Positions 1-5,326 of a stretch of DNA of 9,479 bases are shown here, piece after piece; position 1 is the stretch's first letter, and each line of letters opens with the position of its first letter. The position numbers were made by a program, and so were the translations under genes. The notes under the pieces are model-generated. The model made no database searches, had not been told where the DNA came from, and saw nothing but the letters and a program-made list of their open reading frames with translations. The DNA is from JALUUH01 sp964636675 (lineage in GTDB: Bacteria > Pseudomonadota > Gammaproteobacteria > S012-40). The stretch covers positions 1 to 9,479 of the forward strand of contig CAZWUO010000153.1 of the NCBI GenBank assembly GCA_964636675.1, in the 5' to 3' direction.

Positions 1-1
1 G

Positions 2-547
2 CCGATTGCATCTGAAATCCTAATGGCCAAAGACGGTATGATCGAGCAGCCTGGCCCCTTGCCAGACTCGATTGTCACCCACTTGGATAAAAGCCATATT
101 ACGGTGCATACCTATCCGGAAAGTCATCCGCATGTTGGGATTAATACTTTTAGGGCGGATATAGATGTTTCAACTTGTGGTCGTGTTTCACCTTTACGCG
201 CATTGAATTATTTAATTCATAGTTTTGATTCGGATATTGTTATTTTAGATTATCGGGTACGCGGGTTTACCCGTGACATCGATGGTAAAAAACATTTTAT
301 CGATCATGAAATTAATTCTATTCAAAACTATATAGCAGAAGATACTCAGAGCTTGTATCAAATGATTGATGCCAATATTTATCAAGAAAACATATTTCAT
401 ACTAAAATGTTATTGAAAGAATTTGATTTGAATGATTACTTGTATGGCGTAACGACGGCTGACTTGTCATCATCTGAGATTGAAGATATTAACCAACGTT
501 TAAAGTATGAGATGTCCGAGATATTTTACGGCAAAAATGTTAGTTAA
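2..547 (+). CDS. speD: S-adenosylmethionine decarboxylase, E. coli-type (5'-truncated by window edge)
   Basis: Pyruvoyl-dependent enzyme that decarboxylates S-adenosylmethionine to the aminopropyl donor used for spermidine synthesis in the cytoplasm. The reading frame is open to the left edge, so the N-terminus is missing: by comparison with the 264-residue E. coli enzyme roughly 80 residues lie outside. The self-cleavage site is visible as HLDKSH, with the Lys-Ser bond coded at 89-94; that serine becomes the pyruvoyl group of the alpha chain. The proton-donor cysteine lies in STCG, 28 residues downstream, the same spacing as Ser112 to Cys140 in E. coli. Further family landmarks are the HTYPESHP stretch, DYRVRGFTRD, DHEINSIQN and YQENIFHTKM. 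It ends in TAA at 545-547, overlapping the convergent coq7 stop by four bases. No internal damage is seen. The identification rests on recognising these motifs and is very secure; ATG at 23 is internal, not the start. Confidence 0.97.
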   Translation, partial: PIASEILMAKDGMIEQPGPLPDSIVTHLDKSHITVHTYPESHPHVGINTFRADIDVSTCGRVSPLRALNYLIHSFDSDIVILDYRVRGFTRDIDGKKHFIDHEINSIQNYIAEDTQSLYQMIDANIYQENIFHTKMLLKEFDLNDYLYGVTTADLSSSEIEDINQRLKYEMSEIFYGKNVS

Positions 548-582
548 AAACGGTGTGCCGTAATAGTCATTATTTTTGCCGT
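528..582. repeat. Perfect 11-bp inverted repeat spanning the speD/coq7 convergent junction
   Basis: ACGGCAAAAAT at 528-538 is the exact reverse complement of ATTTTTGCCGT at 572-582, with 33 bases between. The spacer holds both stop codons and a second small hairpin (ACGG 550-553 with CCGT 558-561). The left arm lies in the end of speD and the right arm in the end of coq7. A transcript of either strand could fold it. It may help end or insulate the two converging transcripts, but there is no clean U-tract after the right arm, so it is not a textbook intrinsic terminator. Confidence 0.5.
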
Positions 583-1188
583 CATCTTCATGGCATGTTT
601 GATAGGTGTGGGTAAGCTGACGCCGCCGGCTTCGAGTGCGGTGCTTGCATGGCGTATTTCATCATCGCGCATTTGTTCCACGATGACCCGGCTTTTGGCA
701 TCTTGTGCGGGTAGTTTTTCTAGATGCTCGTTAAGGTGTTTTTCAACTTGCTTTTCCGTTTCAATCACAAAACCTAAGCTCCATTTATCTCCCGCAATAC
801 CGGCTAAAGCACCGATGACTAAGGAGCCGGTATACCACACGGGGTTTAACAAGCTTTTGTGACTATCGAGTTCTTGCAGTCGTTGCTCACACCATTCGAG
901 ATGGTCGTTTTCTTCTTGTGCTGAGCGTTCCATTTGTTGTTTGATATTTGCATTTTTTGCGGTGAGCGCTTGTCCTTGATACAGCGCTTGGGCAGATACT
1001 TCGCCCGCATGATTTACCCGCATCAAGCTTGCGGCGAGTCTTTTTTCGCGAGTGCTTAATGTATTTTCATCGATGTTTGTGGCTGGGTTTTTGCGCTCAG
1101 TACCGACGGGTTTGCCCATGAGTGTACGCAAGCCTTGGTCGAAATTGGTAATCAGGTGGTCTATTGGGCTGAGTTGACGCTTAAGCAT
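544..1188 (-). CDS. coq7: Coq7 family di-iron hydroxylase of ubiquinone biosynthesis
   Basis: Hydroxylates 2-polyprenyl-3-methyl-6-methoxy-1,4-benzoquinol at ring carbon 6, the last hydroxylation of ubiquinone synthesis, at the inner membrane. It is the di-iron alternative to the flavoprotein UbiF of E. coli. The 214-residue protein shows the carboxylate-bridged di-iron ligand set of the family: Glu63 in RVNHAGE, Glu93 and His96 in EENDH, Glu143 or Glu145 in the FVIETEKQVEKH helix, and Glu177 with His180 in DDEIRH. The region around residues 118-142 is hydrophobic and rich in Gly and Ala, consistent with interfacial membrane association. ATG at 1186-1188 is preceded by GAGAG about ten bases upstream, a usable ribosome binding site. 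The GlcF-like gene ends 32 bases upstream on the same strand, so the two are probably co-transcribed. The 3' end overlaps speD by TTAA. Length and motifs are intact. Confidence 0.95.
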   Translation of the reverse strand: MLKRQLSPIDHLITNFDQGLRTLMGKPVGTERKNPATNIDENTLSTREKRLAASLMRVNHAGEVSAQALYQGQALTAKNANIKQQMERSAQEENDHLEWCEQRLQELDSHKSLLNPVWYTGSLVIGALAGIAGDKWSLGFVIETEKQVEKHLNEHLEKLPAQDAKSRVIVEQMRDDEIRHASTALEAGGVSLPTPIKHAMKMTAKIMTITAHRF

Positions 1189-1220
1189 AATATGTTTTCT
1201 CTCATCAAAATAAATTCGGA

Positions 1221-2543
1221 CTAGCGTTGCAATTGCCTGTCTAATAACACTACCGGATGCACGACCTCAATGTCTAGTCCCTTTAATCGCAAGCCTGCTT
1301 GGATATGCAAGACGCAACCAAGGTTGTCGGAAACTAATATGTCCGGTTTTGCTTGCATGATATCGCCTAACAATTTTTCACGAATGGCCGCGGCATGCTC
1401 TGGATGCGAGATCATGTGACTGCCCGCACTACCACAGCAGCTGGTATTCGTTCCGACGACTTCAAGCCTGAGTTTGGGTATATGTTTTAGTAACTCTTCG
1501 GCTTGATTCGTTATGTTTAAAATGTTTCTGCTCAAACATGGGCGGTGAATAAGCACTTTTTTGTCTAATGCCTTGAAATACAGGTTTTTCTGGGCTTGCT
1601 CAGCGACTAAAAATCCCAAAATATCGGACAAACTATGCTGAAAGCTATTGATATGAGAATGACTTGAATACTTTTTTTGGTAACCGGAAAGGCTTGCGCC
1701 ACAACCGCTGGCTGAAAAAATCACTGGGTTTTCTGGGTGTTTGCTAAACGCATCGATATTGCGTTGTGCGCACTGCATTGCCGTGTCATTATCGCCGTTG
1801 TGTTCGTGGATAGCGCCGCAGCAAGTTTGATCCTCTGGGATATTGACCGAATAACCACAATGTCTGAGTATGTTTTTGCTCGCAATGAGTGTTTGTTGAT
1901 CAAAAATTTGTGCCAAACATCCGGTAAATAAGCTGACATTTTTTTTAGGTTTATTTTTTTGCTGGTCAACTGTTTGAGTACTTGAGAGATAATTGTTCTT
2001 GGTGGTTTTTCCAGCGACAGGGATAAGTCGTTCCCATTTCGCTAGCCCAAACAGTTCAAGTACACGCGTTTTTCTAAGCAGCAATTGTAATCCACTGTGT
2101 TGATATACGCTGACAAGCCAGGCGATGTATTTGATTTTGGTGTTTTGGGTGGTGAGTGATAAGCCCGTGTTACGGGCATATCTTGCGAGGGAATGTCCTC
2201 GGGAATGAGGTTTTTCTTTTTGGGCGGCTAAATAATCACGCGAGAAGTTTAATATGTCGCCGTAGGGTACTTTCGAAGGACATATGGTTTCGCAAGTACC
2301 GCACATCAAACAATTATCCAGGTGTTGCTCAATGCTAGCGCTGGGCTGAATGCGCCCCGACAATAGAAACTGGATCAATGTTAAACGCCCACGAGGGGAT
2401 TCGTTTTCATCTCGACTGAGTTCATAAGTAGGGCAAGATGTTGAGCACATTCCACACATGACGCAACGCTGGGCATCTTCCAAAATTTGTTTTTTGGTAG
2501 CTTCAAGATCAATATTATGCAGTGATGGGTGTGTTATTTTCAC
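1221..2543 (-). CDS. GlcF-like (Fe-S)-binding protein, two 4Fe-4S motifs plus two CCG domains
   Basis: Electron-transfer protein of the glycolate oxidase iron-sulfur subunit (GlcF)/GlpC/LldE type. Two ferredoxin-type clusters sit at the N-terminus: Cys29, Cys32, Cys35, Cys39 and Cys80, Cys83, Cys86, Cys90 (numbered from the TTG), each CxxCxxCxxxCP. Two cysteine-rich CCG domains follow, ending in TCCG near residue 243 and SCCG near residue 371; such domains bind iron-sulfur clusters or partner subunits. Length (about 440) is slightly above E. coli GlcF. No signal peptide or membrane helix is evident. The flavin partners (GlcD/GlcE type) are not in the window, so the substrate cannot be told. 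The start is uncertain: no ATG fits. I use GTG at 2541-2543; TTG at 2547-2549, two codons earlier, is the alternative, and neither has a good Shine-Dalgarno sequence. It probably forms an operon with coq7. The family is sure, glycolate specificity is not. Confidence 0.88.
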   Translation of the reverse strand: MKITHPSLHNIDLEATKKQILEDAQRCVMCGMCSTSCPTYELSRDENESPRGRLTLIQFLLSGRIQPSASIEQHLDNCLMCGTCETICPSKVPYGDILNFSRDYLAAQKEKPHSRGHSLARYARNTGLSLTTQNTKIKYIAWLVSVYQHSGLQLLLRKTRVLELFGLAKWERLIPVAGKTTKNNYLSSTQTVDQQKNKPKKNVSLFTGCLAQIFDQQTLIASKNILRHCGYSVNIPEDQTCCGAIHEHNGDNDTAMQCAQRNIDAFSKHPENPVIFSASGCGASLSGYQKKYSSHSHINSFQHSLSDILGFLVAEQAQKNLYFKALDKKVLIHRPCLSRNILNITNQAEELLKHIPKLRLEVVGTNTSCCGSAGSHMISHPEHAAAIREKLLGDIMQAKPDILVSDNLGCVLHIQAGLRLKGLDIEVVHPVVLLDRQLQR

Positions 2544-2599
2544 GATCAAGTAGTAAAATGCGCTGGCTTAAGAGAGTCTTAAAGGAATTGCTGCAGACA

Positions 2600-2917
2600 A
2601 TGGACGAATCATATTACAAATACCATGTGTTTTTTTGTATTAATCGGCGCACTGATGGCACTCAGTGCTGTGAAAATATTGGTGCGACGAGTATACGTGA
2701 TTATGCCAAAAAGAAATCAAAAGAACTCGGTATTGCAAAGCCAGGTGGCGTGCGAATTAATACTGCCGGTTGTTTGAACCGCTGCTCTGAAGGGCCTGTG
2801 CTCGTGGTATACCCGGAAGCAACTTGGTATACCTATGTGGATGACGAGGATATTGATGAGATATTCGAAGAGCATCTTTTGCAAGGACGCGTCGTCGAGC
2901 GTCTCTTGCTTGCGTAA
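2600..2917 (+). CDS. Thioredoxin-like [2Fe-2S] ferredoxin
   Basis: Small 105-residue electron carrier of the thioredoxin-like (2Fe-2S) ferredoxin family. Cysteines lie at 13, 23, 24, 58 and 62. The pattern of one Cys early, a CC pair about ten residues on, then CxxxC in GCLNRCSEGP fits the four-ligand arrangement of this fold, in which two ligands lie near the N-terminus and two in the later loop. The tail is acidic (VDDEDIDEIFEEH), as expected of a docking surface. An in-frame ATG at 2522 would add 26 residues that look unlike the family and overlap the divergent gene, so I prefer ATG at 2600, preceded by AAAGGA at 2581-2586 with a rather long gap. It is divergent from the GlcF-like gene with about 50 bases between. 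No terminator is seen before rplM, so read-through into the ribosomal operon is possible. Physiological partner unknown. Confidence 0.9.
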   Translation: MDESYYKYHVFFCINRRTDGTQCCENIGATSIRDYAKKKSKELGIAKPGGVRINTAGCLNRCSEGPVLVVYPEATWYTYVDDEDIDEIFEEHLLQGRVVERLLLA

Positions 2918-2925
2918 CTGACCTT

Positions 2926-2931
2926 TATAAT
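2926..2931 (+). promoter_or_regulatory. Possible upstream -10 element for rplM-rpsI
   Basis: A perfect TATAAT sits just after the ferredoxin stop codon. The matching -35 area (around 2902-2908, TCTCTTG) is poor. It could be a second, upstream promoter of rplM-rpsI. It is listed because a transcript from here would include both arms of the palindrome at 2985-3006, unlike one from the main promoter. Confidence 0.3.
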
Positions 2932-2953
2932 TTGCTTAATGGCCTAATTTTTA

Positions 2954-2982
2954 TTGACATGTAGGGGCTGAATCACTAATAT
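2954..2982 (+). promoter_or_regulatory. Main sigma-70-type promoter of rplM-rpsI
   Basis: Perfect -35 TTGACA at 2954-2959, a 17-base spacer, and -10 TAATAT at 2977-2982 (four of six consensus positions). Transcription would start near 2989-2990, giving a leader of about 33 bases before the rplM ATG at 3023. Position and spacing make this the best promoter in the window. Confidence 0.72.
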
Positions 2983-2984
2983 TA

Positions 2985-3006
2985 CGGCCCTTTTAAGGCA
3001 TGGCCG
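2985..3006 (+). promoter_or_regulatory. Palindromic element in the rplM leader or start-site region
   Basis: CGGCC (2985-2989) and GGCCG (3002-3006) are perfect inverted repeats with a 12-base gap, and CCTTTTAAGG (2989-2998) is a ten-base palindrome within it. In E. coli the rplM-rpsI operon is repressed by L13 acting at its mRNA leader, so a leader structure is expected in principle. Here the left arm lies at or just before the predicted start site, so the longer hairpin would form only in transcripts begun upstream; a DNA operator is an alternative. Confidence 0.3.
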
Positions 3007-3022
3007 AATTTTAGGATTAAAC

Positions 3023-3451
3023 ATGAAAACCTTCAGTGCAAAAACAGAGACCGTAAAACGAGATTGGTATGTCGTTGATGCAACAGGGAAAACTCTGGGT
3101 AGACTGGCTAGCGAAGTTGCTTCTAGGCTGCGCGGCAAACATAAGGCTGAGTATACGCCTCACGTAGATACGGGTGACTACATCGTCATCGTCAATGCAG
3201 AAAAAGTGCATGTCACTGGCAAAAAAGAATCCGATAAAATTTATCACCGACACACCTTATACCCTGGCGGACTGAAGTCTGCGTCGTTGAGTAAGGTACG
3301 GAGTCAAGCGCCTCAAAGACTTATCGAAGGTGCGGTAAAAGGCATGTTGCCGAAAAATCCTCTAGGTCGTGCGATGTATCGTAAGCTTAAAGTGTATGTG
3401 GGTTCAGAGCATATGCACGCTGCACAGCAACCTAAAACATTAGAGATATAA
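3023..3451 (+). CDS. rplM: 50S ribosomal protein L13
   Basis: Structural protein of the large ribosomal subunit that binds 23S rRNA early in assembly. The 142-residue length equals that of E. coli L13. Recognisable family stretches are DWYVVDATGKTLGRLAS near residues 14-30, DTGDYIVIVNAEKVHVTGKK in the middle, the YPGGLK segment, and GMLPKNPLGRAMYRKLKVYVG-type sequence before the C-terminus. ATG at 3023 is preceded by TAGGA (3012-3016) at a six-base spacing. It is the first gene of a two-gene operon with rpsI, ten bases downstream, the usual pairing in bacteria. In E. coli L13 represses its own operon through the leader; this leader carries a palindrome but has no obvious match to a known L13 site. 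Nothing is unusual in the protein. Confidence 0.99.
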   Translation: MKTFSAKTETVKRDWYVVDATGKTLGRLASEVASRLRGKHKAEYTPHVDTGDYIVIVNAEKVHVTGKKESDKIYHRHTLYPGGLKSASLSKVRSQAPQRLIEGAVKGMLPKNPLGRAMYRKLKVYVGSEHMHAAQQPKTLEI

Positions 3452-3461
3452 GAGTAAAATT

Positions 3462-3854
3462 ATGGCTCAACAGCAGAATTATGGTACTGGTCGACGCAAA
3501 AGCTCTACCGCTAGAGTGTTTATGAGACCTGGCAAGGGTGAAATTGTTATTAATAAGCGCTCGCTTGATCAATACTTTGGCCGGGAGACAGCGCGTATGA
3601 TTGTTCGACAGCCTTTGGAGCGGGTCGAAATGCTTGCAAAATTTGATTTTCATATCACCGTTAAGGGGGGTGGCATCTCTGGTCAAGCGGGGGCGATTCG
3701 TCACGGAATTACGCGCGCCTTGATTGAATATGACGAAAGTTTACGCCCACCACTACGCAAAGCGGGTTATGTAACGCGTGATTCACGTGAAGTAGAACGC
3801 AAGAAAGTGGGTCTACATAAAGCGCGTCGTGCGACACAATTCTCAAAACGTTAA
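3462..3854 (+). CDS. rpsI: 30S ribosomal protein S9
   Basis: Small-subunit ribosomal protein whose C-terminal tail reaches the P-site tRNA. The 130-residue length equals that of E. coli S9. The family signatures are present: the YGTGRRKSSTARV opening, the RQPLERVEM segment, GGGISGQAGAIRHGI with ALIEYD, and the basic tail ending in QFSKR, which carries the conserved terminal lysine-arginine. ATG at 3462 follows the rplM stop by ten bases, with an AAGAG-type ribosome binding site overlapping the end of rplM. It is the second and last gene of the operon, closed by the terminator at 3869-3895. In many proteobacteria the cytochrome bc1 genes (petABC) follow rpsI; here a porin gene follows instead. 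Confidence 0.99.
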   Translation: MAQQQNYGTGRRKSSTARVFMRPGKGEIVINKRSLDQYFGRETARMIVRQPLERVEMLAKFDFHITVKGGGISGQAGAIRHGITRALIEYDESLRPPLRKAGYVTRDSREVERKKVGLHKARRATQFSKR

Positions 3855-3868
3855 TCTATTCTGTTTTT

Positions 3869-3895
3869 AAAGAGGCCTCTGCTAGAGGCCTTTTT
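3869..3895 (+). terminator. Rho-independent terminator of rplM-rpsI
   Basis: GGCCTCT (3874-3880) and AGAGGCC (3884-3890) form a perfect seven-pair stem around the three-base loop GCT. The stem can be lengthened by A-U pairs of the flanking bases 3869-3873 with the run of five T at 3891-3895, which serves as the U-tract. It starts 15 bases after the rpsI stop. Confidence 0.9.
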
Positions 3896-4054
3896 CCATC
3901 TCTTCTGGCTAGCATCATTTAGCTTTTGCATCATCAGATTAAAGTCCATCAAGTAAAATTATTCATTTGCTCGACTCTTCAGAAAGCGCAAAGATTCTAA
4001 ATCAAGCGCAGTAATGAGTGTTAAAGTAATAGAGTGCAGAACTTGGTTTTCGGC
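3896..4054. other. Intergenic stretch before the first porin, with short direct repeats
   Basis: No convincing gene or RNA is seen in this AT-rich stretch. AAGCGCA occurs at 3984-3990 and 4004-4010, exactly 20 bases apart (two helical turns). A looser repeat, TAATGAGTG at 4012-4020 and TAATAGAGTG at 4027-4036, follows. These lie about 20-70 bases upstream of the putative porin promoter and could be activator sites, or chance. Confidence 0.35.
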
Positions 4055-4083
4055 TTGTACAAATAAATGAGAATGATTATTAT
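4055..4083 (+). promoter_or_regulatory. Candidate promoter of the first porin gene
   Basis: -35 TTGTAC (4055-4060; only the TTG matches consensus), a 17-base spacer, and -10 TATTAT (4078-4083, five of six). The Fur-box-like element overlaps the -10. TATGAT at 4094-4099 is an alternative -10 with a poor -35. Either gives a leader of roughly 40-55 bases. Confidence 0.45.
4068..4082. promoter_or_regulatory. Fur-box-like operator upstream of the first porin
   Basis: TGAGAATGATTATTA matches the 7-1-7 Fur consensus TGATAATnATTATCA at 12 of 14 specified bases. It overlaps the candidate -10, where bound Fe-Fur would block polymerase. The surroundings are AT-rich, which raises the chance of a coincidental match. 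Confidence 0.5.
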
Positions 4084-4143
4084 TTGATTGCAATATGATA
4101 GCGTCTGATTTATTGATATTAAAAAAATCATGAGGAGAGAGGA

Positions 4144-5190
4144 ATGAAAAAGAGTCTTATCGCTACGGCGGTCGTGGCCGCAATAGCGCTGCCGATTATC
4201 GCGCAAGCAGGTGATGAAGCTGAAATTTACGGTAAATTAAATGTATCTGCAGATTATGTTGACAATGCCATTGATGGTGCGGATGCGCTAGATTCTTTCT
4301 ATGTCGTCACCAGTTCTTCACGCATTGGCTTAAAAGGCAATCGTGACTTGAGTGGTGGACTTAAGGCCTCATGGAAAGTTGAGAATGATATTTATTTTGG
4401 ACGCAATACGAATAACCTAGGCGGCAAATGGGGTTCGCGTGATACTTATGTGGCGCTGAGTGGAAGTTTTGGCACCTTGGTTTTAGGTCGCCATAACACA
4501 CCTTTTAAAAATGCGCGAAGTAAAGTTGATCTTTTCAAAGAGCAACCCGGTGATTCACGAAACATCGCTAAGCTTAAGATCAAAGGCAAAAGCAGGGGTT
4601 GGGATGAACGTGGTGATGGCATCTTATACAAAACGCCGAGTTTTAATGGTGTGACTCTTTACGCCCAGGCCGAACCCGGTAATGGCGGTGCAATCCCATT
4701 GGTGAGCACATCGGCGGTTTATAAAGCCGATAAATTGTTTGCAAGTGTTGCCTACGAAGTCCACAACACAGCCCCTGAGAACGAAGCAGGTATTCGTGCA
4801 GCGGCAAAATATTCCATGGGAGCGATAGGTGTTGCGGGTTTTTACCAACAAATTTCGGATCAAAATGGGGTGGCGGGTGAAACCCGAAGCTCTTTTGGCG
4901 GCGGTGCCACGTATACAATGGGAGATACGACGGTTAAAGCGCAATATCTTGCAACGGGTGACACTGACTTAGATGCCGCTTCTGATGGCTCGGTATTGGC
5001 ACTCGGCGTTGACCAAAAGCTCGGCGAAATGACCACGGCTTATCTGACCTATGCGATGAGTATGAATAGCGATAACGCCGAATTTGTAGCAGCGGGTGAC
5101 GGAGGTCATGACTCAGGTGGAAGAATAGAGGCGCCGGCAGAAGGTGACAACCAAACGGTGGTTGCGTTAGGCCTTATACACGCGTTCTGA
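4144..5190 (+). CDS. Gram-negative outer-membrane porin (Porin_4-like), paralogue 1
   Basis: General-diffusion-type beta-barrel protein of the outer membrane, 348 residues. It opens with a Sec signal peptide: two lysines, a hydrophobic core, and a likely cut after AQA at residues 20-22. The mature start, EIYGKLNVSADYV, is the typical first strand of this porin family. Further marks are SSRIGLKGNRDLSGGLKA (strand, turn, strand), RDTYVALSGSFGTLVLGRHNTPFK leading into the constriction-loop region, ILYKTPSFNGVTLYAQ, and a final strand ending in aromatic Phe after VVALGLIHA, the usual recognition signal for barrel assembly. ATG at 4144 has AGGAG (4133-4137) six bases upstream. A Fur-box-like site lies on its promoter and a strong terminator follows, so it is probably a single-gene unit. 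Selectivity and substrate cannot be told. The family call is strong. Confidence 0.92.
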   Translation: MKKSLIATAVVAAIALPIIAQAGDEAEIYGKLNVSADYVDNAIDGADALDSFYVVTSSSRIGLKGNRDLSGGLKASWKVENDIYFGRNTNNLGGKWGSRDTYVALSGSFGTLVLGRHNTPFKNARSKVDLFKEQPGDSRNIAKLKIKGKSRGWDERGDGILYKTPSFNGVTLYAQAEPGNGGAIPLVSTSAVYKADKLFASVAYEVHNTAPENEAGIRAAAKYSMGAIGVAGFYQQISDQNGVAGETRSSFGGGATYTMGDTTVKAQYLATGDTDLDAASDGSVLALGVDQKLGEMTTAYLTYAMSMNSDNAEFVAAGDGGHDSGGRIEAPAEGDNQTVVALGLIHAF

Positions 5191-5231
5191 GATGTGAAAA
5201 GAGTCTTATTAATTTTGACTTAGGTGGACAC

Positions 5232-5263
5232 AAAAAAGGAGAGCACTATGCTCTCCTTTTTTT
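5232..5263. terminator. Strong intrinsic terminator after the first porin
   Basis: AAAAAAGGAGAGC (5232-5244) and GCTCTCCTTTTTT (5250-5262) form a perfect 13-pair hairpin with loop ACTAT, and T runs from 5257 to 5263. The G/C core GGAGAGC-GCTCTCC flanked by A6/T6 makes it able to work on either strand. It separates the two porin genes into different transcripts. Confidence 0.93.
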
Positions 5264-5326
5264 ATGTGCGCTGAGCGGTTAGAATGCTCCCATGAATTTG
5301 ACTGAGAACTATGACGAGGAAAAATG

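Noticed and set aside
590..862. Plus-strand open frame opposite coq7
   Set aside because: It is antisense to a clear Coq7 protein with all di-iron ligands, and its translation is rich in Ser, Cys and Arg with no recognisable domain.
1221..2543. Naming the GlcF-like gene glcF and inferring a glycolate oxidase operon
   Set aside because: The family also includes GlpC- and LldE-like subunits, and no glcD or glcE is present; glycolate made by Gph is 4 kb away in a separate unit.
2568..2582. TTAAGA-GAG-TCTTAA inverted repeat between the divergent Fe-S genes as an operator
   Set aside because: Only six bases per arm in AT-rich sequence, with no convincing -35/-10 pair beside it; cannot be separated from chance.
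4624..4944. Minus-strand open frames opposite the first porin (also 4643-4918)
   Set aside because: Antisense shadows of a well-conserved porin; the translations have no family features and no ribosome binding site was evident.
5197..5209. AAAAGAGTCTTAT just after the first porin, an exact 13-base copy of its start (4148-4160), as a duplication scar
   Set aside because: The match does not extend on either side, and about one chance 13-base repeat is expected in a window of this size.
5280..5285. TAGAAT as the promoter -10 of the second porin
   Set aside because: The -35 window falls in the T-run of the preceding terminator and has no match to TTGACA, so it was noted in the gene entry but not called as a promoter.
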